DNA from: an uncultured Planctomycetales bacterium | GTDB lineage: Bacteria; Planctomycetota; Planctomycetia; Pirellulales; S012-138 | Direction: 5' to 3' | DNA: 27,786 nt | Assembly (NCBI GenBank): GCA_937982665.1 | Contig: CALJLD010000031.1 | Span: 1-27,786, forward strand | Shown: piece after piece, positions 14,086-25,700 of the stretch | How positions within the stretch are numbered: the first letter of the stretch is position 1 | Layout of the letters: every line of letters starts with the position of its first letter | Notes under the pieces: generated by a model | What the model saw: only the letters and a program-made list of their open reading frames with translations | Databases searched by the model: none | What the model was told of the DNA's origin: nothing | Position numbers and translations under genes: made by a program

Positions 14086-16113
14086 TTAGTGGATGCTCAA
14101 TGTTTCGGGTTCCGTAAGTTCGGGGATGGCTTGTTCGGCAACGGTGCGGACCAAGACATCTCGATCGATTGGTTTCGTCGCGTATTCATTGCACCCGGCT
14201 TCCAGGCATGCATCGCGATCGCCTTTCATGGCGTGGGCCGTTAGCGCGACGATTGGGCCTTCATAGCCATGACTGCGAAGTTTTCTTGTGGCGCCATACC
14301 CGTCCAATACTGGCATTTGCATGTCCATCAGGACAACGTTGTAAGGCTCCCCTGCCGCTTTTGCCTCGGTTGCCTTGTCGAATGCCAAGGCACCATTCTC
14401 AACAACGTCGACGGCTGCTCCATGCTTTTTCAAGATGAAGGAAACCAACCGTTGGTTGTCGACACCGTCCTCCGCCAGCAAAATCTTTATGCCCTGGAGC
14501 GAGTCCGCTGTGTTGACCTTCTTCGCACGATCGGCTGCCGAGTCGGATTGATCCGCGTTGGCGAGGGCTGACATTGTCGTGACATCAATGTCTTGATCCA
14601 GCAGGGGGAAAACAACAGTAAACGTACTTCCTTCACCCGGCCGACTCGTGACAGAGATTTCCCCACCCATCATATGGACCAATGATTTAGTAATGGCCAG
14701 ACCCAACCCGGTCCCTCCGAACTTGTGCGACGTGTTCTTCTCGGCTTGAACAAATGGCTCAAATATTCGCGCACATGCCTCCTCGGTCATGCCAACGCCT
14801 GTATCTGTGACTCGCCAAATGAGCGCCGGCGGAGCACCTGCCGCTTCGGCAAATTCAAGCGCAATCGTAACTTTGCCGCTCTCAGTGAATTTGATGGAGT
14901 TGCCCACAAGGTTGATCAAGACTTGACGTACGCGCGTCCTGTCGATCACGATCTCGCGTGGCAGTTGTTCCGGCCAATCGATTGTCAGCGAGAGTGACTT
15001 CTTTTCGGCGCGAACATTCAGGAGCTTCTTAACGTCGGTCGTCAATAAGTAGGGCGAACATGGTTCAGCTACGACCGACATCCTTCCCGCCTCAATCTTG
15101 GCCAAGTCCAAGATGTCATTGATCAGGCCAGTAAGGTGTTCGCCGTTTCGGAGGATGGTTCGAACAGAGTCAACAAAATTCGGATCCTTGGAGTGATGGT
15201 CGAGTAACAGCGATTCCGCGAAACCCAGAATCGCCGTGAGCGGCGTGCGCAATTCGTGGCTCATGCTGGCGAGAAAGTCGCTCTTGGCCTGTGTGGCCGC
15301 TTCGGCGCGTTTACGAGCCTCCTCGACTTCAATCATGCGTGCTTTTTCTTCCGAGGTGTCGCGATAGATCGCACAATATGTGCGATTGGCTGCGCCGTCT
15401 GTGATCTCGCAGAATGTACAGTTGATCGCGAACGTCAGCCCGGAACTGTGCACACCCTCGCTGTCCCATCGGATCGCTTCGCCATCTGCACCTTGGGCGC
15501 TGACGAGCTTCTGCATCTGCCGAGTATTTGCAGCAAACTGTGGTGGCGAGAGCATTGCGAGGTTTTCGCCCACGACCTCGTCAGGGCGATAACCAAACAT
15601 CTTTTCTACGCCCGGGTTGGCCGAACGAATTGTCCCGCTCTCATCAAAGGTAACAATCGTGTCGTCCACGGCATTCACGATTGCGGCTGCCTTGGCTTGC
15701 GCGCTTCTTAATCGTGAACGAGTCTTCCGCCGCTCAATAGCGTTGAGCAATGCTCGGACAACGGCCGAGGAAGGAGCCTGCCCTTTGACAAGGTAGTCAT
15801 CAGCTCCCTCACGCAGGCACGACAGCATGTGCCTCGTTGAGTCTTCAGCTGTGAACGCAACAATTGGGCATGTTGGATGAGCCTTGCGCAATGCGCCGAC
15901 AGTCTTTGTGCCATGACTATCAGGCACGCTTAGGTCAGCTAAGATGGCGTCGAACTGCTGATTATTCAGAACATCGATGGCCTTCGCCAACGATTCGACG
16001 TGTGTCACCTCAAAAGAAAGATTTGCATCCGCCTTGGCCGAGGCAAGATCATCCCGTGTCTTGAGCGCACAGACCTTCTGGTCTTCCAAATGCAGAATAG
16101 AGATGGCCGTCAT
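14086..16113 (-). CDS. Hybrid sensor histidine kinase/response regulator (REC-PAS-HK-REC)
   Basis: The 675-residue protein has a receiver domain at about residues 5-125 (phosphoacceptor Asp60 in ILADLSVPDSHG). A PAS domain follows at about 140-255 (IVNAVDDTIVTFDESG...FGYRPDEVVGEN). The dimerisation/phosphotransfer domain has the H-box SMSHELRTPL (His286). The ATPase domain has the N-box NLVGNSIKFT (401-410), DTGVGM, FEPFVQ and GGTGLGLAI (466-474). A second receiver is at about 541-660 (Asp597 in MDMQMP). There is no signal peptide or membrane helix, so it is a cytosolic sensor whose input may come through the first receiver or the PAS domain. It has no output DNA-binding domain, so it probably passes phosphate onward. 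The CBS-pair gene follows 12 bases downstream. The cue sensed is unknown. Confidence 0.95.
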   Translation of the reverse strand: MTAISILHLEDQKVCALKTRDDLASAKADANLSFEVTHVESLAKAIDVLNNQQFDAILADLSVPDSHGTKTVGALRKAHPTCPIVAFTAEDSTRHMLSCLREGADDYLVKGQAPSSAVVRALLNAIERRKTRSRLRSAQAKAAAIVNAVDDTIVTFDESGTIRSANPGVEKMFGYRPDEVVGENLAMLSPPQFAANTRQMQKLVSAQGADGEAIRWDSEGVHSSGLTFAINCTFCEITDGAANRTYCAIYRDTSEEKARMIEVEEARKRAEAATQAKSDFLASMSHELRTPLTAILGFAESLLLDHHSKDPNFVDSVRTILRNGEHLTGLINDILDLAKIEAGRMSVVAEPCSPYLLTTDVKKLLNVRAEKKSLSLTIDWPEQLPREIVIDRTRVRQVLINLVGNSIKFTESGKVTIALEFAEAAGAPPALIWRVTDTGVGMTEEACARIFEPFVQAEKNTSHKFGGTGLGLAITKSLVHMMGGEISVTSRPGEGSTFTVVFPLLDQDIDVTTMSALANADQSDSAADRAKKVNTADSLQGIKILLAEDGVDNQRLVSFILKKHGAAVDVVENGALAFDKATEAKAAGEPYNVVLMDMQMPVLDGYGATRKLRSHGYEGPIVALTAHAMKGDRDACLEAGCNEYATKPIDRDVLVRTVAEQAIPELTEPETLSIH

Positions 16114-16475
16114 GTGTGCAGGAGCTCATGCAAGAGGAATCTGCCACCATATTTCAATACGCTACGCTCGGGGCCAATCAAGTCGCCTGAGTTCTGCGTA
16201 TAAGCAAAATCTCTGCTTCAGTCGCTTGGAAACGCCAAACCCGCGAAAACCGGGAGAAATCGCAAGTACCGTCATTATCGAACGAATCCACTTGGTCAGC
16301 GAAGGCTGCAAGTTTAGTATGGATTCTGGTCATATTTGGATGGTTCCCAACACGGTTTCCCGTACTCTTACCCGCGATTCCATTGGCGAGTACGCCGGTC
16401 TGGTTCGGCTCGCCCAGGTTCCCATCATTCACGCTGGAGCGGTCGGCGAGTTTTCCTTGCCCTGACGAAGTTTCG
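16114..16475. other. Intergenic region upstream of the giant-protein operon
   Basis: About 360 bases separate the divergent starts of the kinase and the first giant gene. It should contain both promoters, but I found no clear boxes. A 48-codon frame at 16319-16465 reads smoothly (starting MDSGHIWMVPN) yet lacks a ribosome binding site, so I do not call it. Confidence 0.45.
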
Positions 16476-19400
16476 ATGGCCGGCCTTCCTTTCCAACAAA
16501 AGTTGTTGCGATTGTCCACGCTTGCTGGCGCAGTCGTTCTGTTCGCGGTTTGCTGCTGCTCGCCGGCATTCGCTCAACCGACTTCCGCCTTGCGTGCCGC
16601 GCTGCAAAGTGAAGGGCAAGGCTTTGATGCCGCGAATGCGGACCACGGATTCACGATCACGGATATGTCCGTTGTTGGTGTTGTCGATTCGGTTGACGCT
16701 GGTTATGCGCGGTTGACCTTTAACATCTCAGCAAAGATCTTCTCGCCGACAAAACAGACCATTCCACTGCGGCTTGCCAATCTTGTTTTGTCCAGTGACC
16801 CTCAGTATTCGTCACCTGACGTTGGTCAGGTTCTGACGTTCAGTTCCAAACAGGGTGGATTCCTGTGGCAGATTGAAGATTCGGCCGCGTCGCTCCGTGA
16901 GCCCACAACCCATGTGCTTGAGTTGCAACTGTCCGCAAGGATCTCCAAAACGGGACCGCGCAACGAGATTCAACTGCAGTTGCCGACGGCAATGAAGTCA
17001 GCATTGAAGTTGCAGGTTCCCCACACAGAGGTCAATGCCAGGGCGCCGCGAAGGGACGACCTGGGAATCGAAAAGACGGAAGACGGAACAACCATCACCA
17101 TTGATAACCCTGAGCGCGATTTTTCGCTCCGCTGGTGGCAAGAGGATCGAGGTGAACTCGCGGAGCGGATTGTTGTTCAAGAAAACTTGATGACGTGGCT
17201 GGACCCAGCCACAGGCGTTATTCGACACGAAGCGCAATATGAGGTGTTGGGCGATTTTGCGCCCGGAGAACTCCTTGAAATCGACATGCCCGAGGGCTTT
17301 GTATTGGAATCGGCCTCGCCCGAAGCGATCACAACCCAACCGCCAACTCTGTCGGAAGTTGCACGCGACGAAAGTGCAGGCGTGCCTGAATCAGGCGAGC
17401 AAACAATCCATGTTGCCATTCCACGCGAAGGAAACTTTCGGCTTGTTTTTGAGCGGCCAACTGCCGCGTTTGGCGATTTGCAACTGGAACGGCCGGCGCT
17501 TACTGCAAGAGTTCGATCTTCCGGCCGGTGGTCACTCGCATGTCCGCAAGGTTGGCAACTGGCAGCGGAGCGCTTACCGGAAAGCATGTCAAGGATTGCA
17601 GCCGAGGACATCGGCAGCGTGCCGGCCGCAATTCCCGCTGAGGGTAGCATTCGACTGGCCTTGCGATATTGGGGTGCCGCGGAGCCATTGGATGTAAGCC
17701 TGTTTCGCCCTCGCACATTGACGACTGTTCAACCGACGCATGAAGTCTACGCGGACTCCAACGTCTTGCGACTGCAAAGCACGTTTGATGCGAACATTGT
17801 CAGCGGCCAGGTGCATAGCTTTCGGATTGATTTGCACGATTGGATTCTGGAAGACGTGCGCTGTGAGGAGGCCAGCCTCGTTGAATCGACCGCAGTGGAT
17901 GATTTTGGAATGTTGCGTGTCAATCTCAATCGCCCCGTCTCAGGCAGAGTGCGGTTGGCCATAGTGGCAAGCCAAGATGTGCGCGGTGATGACGCCTTTG
18001 ACTTCGAGTTGCCAGGGCTGGCGGATTCCGCAATGCGCAACGGCGCATTTGAACTGACGATGGCCGACAGCCTGCAATGTGTGCCCCATGCGGAACGCAT
18101 GGAAGGGCTTAGCCGAGACAATCGCGCCGCCAGTGAAGGATTGGCTTACCAGTTGTCGGGGGAGCGTTGGCGATTCGTCGGGTTGGCTCGGCCGCAACCG
18201 CAGTTCACACTGCGGTCCGACACCGAAGTCAACGTTACGCCGCAGTCGATGGCCGTTTCACAACTGCTAAGCACCACCGCGATTGCTCGCGAGTTCCGGC
18301 TGTTGCGGATTACGGTGCCGCGCAAGATGTGGGACATGCGGCATGACATTGGCTTGCAGTTCCTTTGGAATGAACGGCCATGCGAGTTCGTGCAGGAGTC
18401 CGCCGGCGGCTTGTCTGATCCAAAGTTCCCCGATCCAGAGTATGTCGTGCTGGCCATGCTTACGGATTCGTCCAGCGGGCAACCCGGTGCGAGCGAGCGT
18501 GGCCGCGCGCGGCAGGTCCTGAGCATGTCGTACGAAATGGCGAATGGGGATACACCTGAGCAAGCCGAGATGTACGGCATCGGCCTCGCCATTCCCGCCA
18601 ATGCGCCGTTTTCGGAGCATGCCGTGGAAGTGCTGCATTCGCTTCCGTTTCAACTTCGCATCGCCAATGACTCAACCGCTTGGGCCGAAACGGTTGGACG
18701 AGAAGGTGAGGCCTTTCGCAATACCTATTACACAGCCACGGCCGCGACAGAACTCAAGCTCGCTCGCGACAGCATCGGCCATTCGACCTCGGGCCGGATA
18801 GTGATTGACCAACTTGTCATTCAGTCCTGGCTTGGCACGAAATATCGCGAAGATCGGTTGATGCTGACATGGCGTCCGGCTTCCGCAGCCGACGAATTGC
18901 GTTTGCGTTTGCCTCCCAACAGCGGAGAGCAATGCGTTGTTCGCGACGCCGGCGGCAGGCCACTTTGGTTGCAACGAGAGTCAAACCAGGACGAGGTCGT
19001 GCTGAATGCCGGGCAACTCTGGGGGACTTCCCAGCGAACCTTGCAGCCGATTTCCTTGGAACTTGTCTATCGCGTGCAGACAGAAAATGGCGGCATGATG
19101 AATTTGCCTGCGCCACAGTTTGTGGGCGATGTTCGCGTGTTGCACAGCTTTTGGCACGTGTCGATGCCGGCCGGTCAGCATCTGCTTTGGGCTGGCGATG
19201 AAATGCAAGACGACAATACATGGAATTGGCGTAATGGGTGGACACGCAAACCCAACGCTTCCTTGCGAGCCCTGGAAGAGATTGTGGGCGTTGCCCCGTC
19301 CCCCGCTCTCTCGCCTGCGACCAACCAGTATTTGTTCAGCAGCGTCGGGCTGCCGGAGTCGCTTTCCGTCACTGCGGCTGATCGCAGTCTCATCGTCGGC

Positions 19401-19736
19401 ATTTCATCTCTGCTGACGTTGCTGCTAGGCGTTTCGGTTTTGAGCTTTCCCAGCCTACGGCGTCCTGGCATTGTGTTTGTCGCCATTGTCCTCTTCGCGG
19501 CGCTCGCGTTCCTATTTCAATCCGTAGCAGTCCTGTTCTTGTACGCCAGCGCTCTTGGCGTTGTGTTGGTCTTGCTGGCCGTCCTGCTGCGACGGATGTT
19601 CTCCAATGATCTCAAAATCCGGACCAGAGACAGCAGTTCAGGCGAGATCACAGAGAGCCAGGTCTTGCGAGAGCACGAAAGCCAGGCCGCCGCAACGGAG
19701 ATCCGACTTCCCGCGACGCCGACAAGCCAGCCATGA
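16476..19736 (+). CDS. Giant secreted, membrane-anchored beta-rich protein (first of operon)
   Basis: The product is about 1086 residues. It begins MAGLPFQQKLLRLSTLAGAV and has a signal peptide with cleavage near AFA-Q. The long ectodomain (to about residue 960) is strand-rich and acidic. It contains repeated 'hydrophobic-x-hydrophobic-x-hydrophobic-P' units, for example EIQLQLPTAM followed by LKLQVP near residue 165-185, and LRLRLPPNSGEQCVVRDAGG at 808. Near the end are three membrane helices (LIVGISSLLTLLLGVSVLSF; GIVFVAIVLFAALAFLF; AVLFLYASALGVVLVLLAVLL), then a charged cytoplasmic tail of about 50 residues. The frame is open from TTG 16383, but the signal peptide places the start at ATG 16476. 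Its stop overlaps the next start as ATGA, so the two giant genes are translationally coupled. No named family is recognised. A role at the cell surface is inferred. Confidence 0.85.
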   Translation: MAGLPFQQKLLRLSTLAGAVVLFAVCCCSPAFAQPTSALRAALQSEGQGFDAANADHGFTITDMSVVGVVDSVDAGYARLTFNISAKIFSPTKQTIPLRLANLVLSSDPQYSSPDVGQVLTFSSKQGGFLWQIEDSAASLREPTTHVLELQLSARISKTGPRNEIQLQLPTAMKSALKLQVPHTEVNARAPRRDDLGIEKTEDGTTITIDNPERDFSLRWWQEDRGELAERIVVQENLMTWLDPATGVIRHEAQYEVLGDFAPGELLEIDMPEGFVLESASPEAITTQPPTLSEVARDESAGVPESGEQTIHVAIPREGNFRLVFERPTAAFGDLQLERPALTARVRSSGRWSLACPQGWQLAAERLPESMSRIAAEDIGSVPAAIPAEGSIRLALRYWGAAEPLDVSLFRPRTLTTVQPTHEVYADSNVLRLQSTFDANIVSGQVHSFRIDLHDWILEDVRCEEASLVESTAVDDFGMLRVNLNRPVSGRVRLAIVASQDVRGDDAFDFELPGLADSAMRNGAFELTMADSLQCVPHAERMEGLSRDNRAASEGLAYQLSGERWRFVGLARPQPQFTLRSDTEVNVTPQSMAVSQLLSTTAIAREFRLLRITVPRKMWDMRHDIGLQFLWNERPCEFVQESAGGLSDPKFPDPEYVVLAMLTDSSSGQPGASERGRARQVLSMSYEMANGDTPEQAEMYGIGLAIPANAPFSEHAVEVLHSLPFQLRIANDSTAWAETVGREGEAFRNTYYTATAATELKLARDSIGHSTSGRIVIDQLVIQSWLGTKYREDRLMLTWRPASAADELRLRLPPNSGEQCVVRDAGGRPLWLQRESNQDEVVLNAGQLWGTSQRTLQPISLELVYRVQTENGGMMNLPAPQFVGDVRVLHSFWHVSMPAGQHLLWAGDEMQDDNTWNWRNGWTRKPNASLRALEEIVGVAPSPALSPATNQYLFSSVGLPESLSVTAADRSLIVGISSLLTLLLGVSVLSFPSLRRPGIVFVAIVLFAALAFLFQSVAVLFLYASALGVVLVLLAVLLRRMFSNDLKIRTRDSSSGEITESQVLREHESQAAATEIRLPATPTSQP

Positions 19737-22700
19737 TCGTTTCGCGCGCATGTCGAATTGGCTTGCTCGCCGCGCTGTTCAGCGTCGGCTTGCCGTGCTT
19801 GCTCTATGGTGTGGCGACATCGCTTGTCTTGGCAGATGGCGAGTTCTCGTCGCGATCACCACGACAGGACGGGACCGTCGGAGGCAGCGCCTTCTCGTAC
19901 GAAGTCATTGAAAGTGACCGTTGGCCGCCTGCCGCTGCCGCGGACATGCGCGAGATTTCGCTCACCGAGTGGAACACCTGGCTGGAACAGTTGACTGCGC
20001 AGCGTTTGCCGCCGGCGAGTTTAGACAGTTGGCAGTGGACAGCCCGCTTTGATGAAGTAGCGCAATCCCTTTCCGGCGAATTCCGATTGCGGATTTCGCG
20101 TCGCGATGAAGAACAAGCAAAGCCGCTGCTGTTGCCGTTGGGCGAATTCTCGGCGGCAATCAAATCCTCCGAGTCTGGTCCCGAAGGGCGACACGCACGA
20201 TGGGAAGAATCTGATGAGCACGCCGCTGCGCCGGCAATCCTTGGCAACCAGGCTAACGGCCAGTTGGCGATCCTTGTCGAGCGAAGCGGAACGGCCGTTT
20301 TCACCGCAACGCAGCGTGCCCAGGAATCCAATGGCTACATTGGTCCGCAAGGCTTCTCATTCGTCCTTGATTTGCCAACTTCTCCAAGTCGCAGCATTCA
20401 ATTGGAGTTGCCCGCTGGATATCAACCCAAGCTTGATTCGCGGCACGGACTCGCCGTCCGAGGCCATACTGATGATCGCGATGCGAATGCTGGCGAGAGT
20501 TTCGTGTCGTGGGATCTGCGATTGAATGCCGCAGGTCCGGTTGTCCTTGCGATCGAAAAGTCACCCAGCGATAGCCGCGATCCCACGACAGTGCCCGCAA
20601 TTCGCCATGAAGAAACAACGTACCAGGCAAGTGGCAATGAATTCCTGGCCAGGACGCGGTGGCAGTTGGAGCTTCCGCAACCGTACGCGCGAATTCTGCA
20701 ACTTCATGTGCCAGCCAGCGCCCAGGTGATTGGTGTCACCGCCAACGGAACGCGCTTGAATTGGAAAAACGCCGAGCAACAGTCATCGCCAGGCCGACAA
20801 ATCCTGGAGATTGACACCACCGGGGTACCCGTCGCTGGCGACACCGCTGGCGAAATGGATCTTGAAGTGACCACGTTGGCGTCGTTGCGGTTTGGTTCGC
20901 TGATGACGCTTCCCCGCATGACACTACCGGAATTCCGCTGGACTTCTGGCGTGGCTCGGATTGAAGTGGTTCCGCCGCTCGCCTTCGCCGATGTGCAGTT
21001 TGCCGATGCTCAATGTCGGGCCGGGCTAAGCAATGGGCAACTGGAGTTTGATCTCTATTCGGCTGACGCTCAGTTGAGCCTGGCCGTGACAAGCCCAGAG
21101 CGCCGCCAAATTGTGAGCCAGGTGACCAGGCTGCATAAGCAAGGCGACCAACTCGTCGCCGCCTCACTCCTGAAGTTTTCCCAGATTGATCTCAGCGCGG
21201 GAGAGATCGAACTCTCGCTCACACCTGGCTGGGAATTGACGGACGTGTCTTTGGCGGGCATGGAAAGCCTCAGCGAACTCTCAGCGTTGGAATGGAGCAT
21301 CGAAGCAGCAGGTGACGATCAGTCATCGCAGCTCATCGTAAGCTTGCCTGCACGAACTTACATCACCAGCGAGCTTATCTTACACGTTGCTGCGCATCGG
21401 CTGGAACAAGGTGCCACCTCACTGGCCGCGGCGGATTTGCTTCCAGTGAGCCTGGCAGGCGCAAATGTCGCGGAGGATTCGCTGCTACTAGCGGACGACG
21501 CATCGCCAAACGCCCTCCAATTCGATGGTCGCAGCAAACCTGTTGAGAATAGTTTTTGGCAGGAAGTTCCTGCGTTTGCGTTTGAGCGAAGTGACTTGCA
21601 CTTTGATCTGATTGGCACAGACGCGAATACACGGCTCACCTCCTTGCCAAAAGCGAGTCCGCAACAAGTCCAAGTCCGCGTCAATGCGGAGTTCTCAGCG
21701 CGCGAAGTGCGAGAGCGCTTCCACTTCGGCGAACTCGCAGGGGTAGCCGACGGCGAGTTGCTGATCTTTGTCACGGAACCGCGAGAAGACGCTGCCTGGC
21801 ATTGGGCAGACGCGACAGGCAACGCGCTGAATGCGGAGAAATTGAGCCGCCAGGAAATGCTCACACGCGGTTTGCCGCCCACAGGCGAATTGTGGAAAGT
21901 CAGCTGGCCGGAAACGCCGCCGACAGAAATCATCGCCGAGCGAACAACCACAATCAGCAGCCCTCTTCAACGCATCGGCCTGGCAGTCGTCTTGGATTCG
22001 CCAGCGCATGTTAGCGGTCTTGTGGCAGTCAAAGCTCGTCGCGTAAAGATCGTTGATGCTAAAACGAATGCGGGTTCCGCCGATGGCGATTTCGTTTCCG
22101 CGTTGTGGCCTGTTGCTGAGGACTTTGATGCGAACAGCGCTCTCGCGGTCAAACGCTTCCGTTATCAGCCAGATCAACTTCTCGCGGCCGATGGCGCCGG
22201 CACAGCTGTTCAGGCAGAACTCGGATCTTCGTCCGCTCCGACCTCAAACGCGACTAGCTCGCGCGAACGCCAACCACTGATCTGGAAAGCAACGCTGGAT
22301 TGGTCGCTGCAAGAAACCGGCAAGAGCATTTGCTCTGTGATGTTAGCAGTCGAACGCAATGGTGCGGATCGCTTGCAGTTTCGCTTGCCGGACAACGCCA
22401 GGCTGTTGGATGCAAATGTGTCGGCCGAGCCTCTCGAATGGTCAGAAACCAATGGCGTCTACTCCGTTCCACTGGCTGCGCATCTGTCCTACTTCCCTTT
22501 GCAACTCACGTTCGCGCACGATGGTCAGGCGATTGGATTGATCGGCAACGTCTCACCGCCTTGGCCGGAATTTGAGTCAAGCGTGCTGCAGCGCTCCGCC
22601 ACGTTGCGGCTTCCGCAAGGTCTGAGACTCGCACATGGCACGCTGCCTGATGCGCAGCCCACACTTTGGCAAGCGCTTGCAAGTCGAGTTCTCGGTCCGC

Positions 22701-25700
22701 TGATTGCTGATTCGTTTCTCCCACACTCGCAAGTTGAAAGCGAAACCCAAGCGGCAACCGAACCGATGACCAATGCAGGGCCGTGGACGGCTCTTCGTTC
22801 GGCTCGCTCGCAACCGAGCCTCGACAACGGCAGTTCCATCTACCCATTGACCGCAGCACAAGACCTGAGTGTCATTCACACCCGCCGCCAGGCAACCCTC
22901 AACGCAATTGTCTTGTTGTTGGCTGCGGTTGCCGGTTGGCTGGCAGGCCGTCGTGGCTACCGCGTTTCGGTCTTTGTCGCCATCCTTGCGTTCGCCATCG
23001 TGCTCGCCGTTCCGGATGCTCTTGCGACGATCGTGATCGGCCTGCCGGTCCCTTTCGCGCTGGGAGCCATCGTCGGCTTGATGTCGAAGAACCCTTGGCT
23101 GAGCAAGGTCGCGTCGAAAGTGCAGCGACGCTCACGGATCACACGATCCAGTGTGTCCGTTGCCATTGTGTGTGGTCTTGGCGCCGCGCTGCTTGCGTCC
23201 CGTCATCCCCAAGCCGTTGGCGCGGAGTCAACACTGTGGAGCCAAAGTTCGTTACGGCAAGATGCACCCAGGTCTGAAGTTGTCTACATCCAAGTTGATG
23301 ACGATGGTGCCCCGACCGGCCAATCAGTTTTTGCAACAGAAGAACTTGTTGCCAGCATCAACAATCGAATTGCCGAATTGCAAATGCGGCCCGCGGGATA
23401 CTTGCTGTTAAACGCCCGGCATAGACTGACCATTGCCGAGGGCGATGCCCGTCCGCGGCTGGGGCTCTCCTTGACCGTTTATTCTATGGAGTCCAGCGTT
23501 GTCGTGCGTCTCCCTCTGCGAAGCGAACAGTTCGCCGAAGTGCCCGGCAGCGCCTACGTGATGCCTTTGGGACAGGACTCTCCCTTGGACTGGTCTGATA
23601 ACTACGCTCAATTGCAGCTGAAAGGGGCGGGTGTCCATACCATCGAGCTTGACTTGACCGTAAACGACTTGGGCAACCTAGACGAAACCGCCGCAGAAAT
23701 CGCCATCCCGCCAATCGCGGACGCAATGTTGGAGATGTCATTCGCGAATCAACGCGTTGGCGGGCGTGGTTGGGAACTCCAAGGCTCACATGCCGGCATT
23801 CAAAGATTTCCGCTGGCCGGCTTCTCCGTCGCAGCCCCTGGACCGCTGGCGGAATTGCATCTTGCCAAGACACGTGAGGCCGAAGCCGCAGCCAACGAAA
23901 TCAAAGCCGAGGTTTACACACGGCTGCGGTTGATGAACTCAGGTTCACGACTGACCACTCGCATTGATCTGGAACCGGACCTCAATGACGAAACGGTCGA
24001 CCTGGAACAACTCAGCGTGCGAATTCCCGCGCAAGCCAGCGTTGAGCGGATTGAAGTCGATGGGCGGACGCTGTCCGGCTTGAATCCAGCCGCAACTTCG
24101 TCCGCAGCATTTGGCGTCAAGGTTCTGAACATCCCATTGTCAGCAACGAACGTCCCATTGTCATCGCCGTTGCCGCGCAGCATTGAGTTGCAATTGGTTT
24201 TGCCTCCGCGCTCATTGATCGGCAATTGGCAGTTCCCGGCGGTTCAGTTGGAGGAGATCACCGCGACGAGCGAACTATGGGCGGTCACCCTGCCAGGCGA
24301 TTTCCAGATTCGCCCACTCACAAGCCGCCAAACGAGCCCTGGTTCCACCGAGGATTTCATCACGGCCTGGGGACAGTTTGTGGAGATCAACGAAGTCGTC
24401 CGCGCCAACGGCACAAACGCCGCGTGGAATCTTGCCGTAGTACCTGTTGCGGGCAATCCCGTTTGCAGATCAACCACGGAAGCGACGCTTCGCACCGACG
24501 GCTGCGCGTTTCGATTCAACTTTACCGTCTCTGACGTTGGCGACCGCCCGACGTTTTTGCGCGCAACGATTCCCAGCGGGTTGAGCATCCAAAATGTGTC
24601 GGCGACAGATGCCACAGGGGCCGAACTGCTCGATCATTGGCAACTCAGCGATGGCAAACTCGTGCTGTTCCTTTCCGCGCCTGCCGCCAACCCCATGCAG
24701 ATTGAGATTCGTGCGGAAGATCATTGGGATTCTCTGCCGGAAGGATATCGGCCTCAGCGAATTCACTTCGAAGGCCTGTCAGAAATCTCCAGCTCGCTCA
24801 CACTGTTTAGCGCTACGGACTTGCAAGCGGAAGTTGCCGAGCTTGCGCCGCGAATCCCAGAAGCGGCTCAATCCGCGCAACCACCAGTTGGCACGCGACT
24901 CGTTGGGGCTTTTCCACTTGTGCCCGGCGTGAATGCTCCTCGTGTTGCGCTCAGCGAGCATGAGCCGCCGTTGACCGGTCGCCTGACGACAAGGATCGCT
25001 CGCAAAGATGGTCAGTGGCAAGCGAGTGTACGCATGCAAGTGAACCCAACCGATGGCGTGTTGCCGCCAGTTACGCTGCGGGTTCCGCAAGCCTGGCGGC
25101 TGATTGGTCCTTACCCGCGAAGTTGGAATGTTGCTGATCCGGAGTTCATTGAACAATCGCAACACCTGCGAATTACCGCAGCGGTTGATGCTCGCTTGGG
25201 CAATCAAGCTCGCCCGCACGAAGGCACCTTTTTCTTTGTGATGCCTGACGAATCACTCAATCAATTCCTACCGCCGCAATTAACATCGCCGGGTCAAGTC
25301 GAACCGGATTTTGCTTACCGCCTGATTGTTCCCAAGGCAGCCGAGGGAATCGCCCTGGCCTGGCAAGCGGACAACAGCGAACTCGCTCCTAGTGAAACGT
25401 CGGGCACGCGGGAGTTCACTTGGGATGCGCTACCTGGCGAAGTTCGCCTCGCCGAGCTGGCAGCAAACGATCAACAATCCGCCGCACCAAGAATCTCGTT
25501 GCTTGTCGCAACTGGCGGCGCCTATCCCCGTCCTTGCGTGACAGCTACCTACAGCGTGCAGCCGCACGGCGCGTCACACATCAGCTTCACACTGCCCAAG
25601 GGCTCGGTACTTGTCAGAGCCGACATCAATGGGCTTCCGGCGGAAGTGGAAACAACGTCTGCAGGCGTTGCCCGCGTTTACCTGTTGTCCAAAACGCAGC

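Noticed and set aside
16319..16465. A 48-codon plus-strand frame (MDSGHIWMVPN...) before the giant operon
   Set aside because: It reads smoothly but has no ribosome binding site, lies in an intergenic region expected to hold two promoters, and is too short to support without conservation data.
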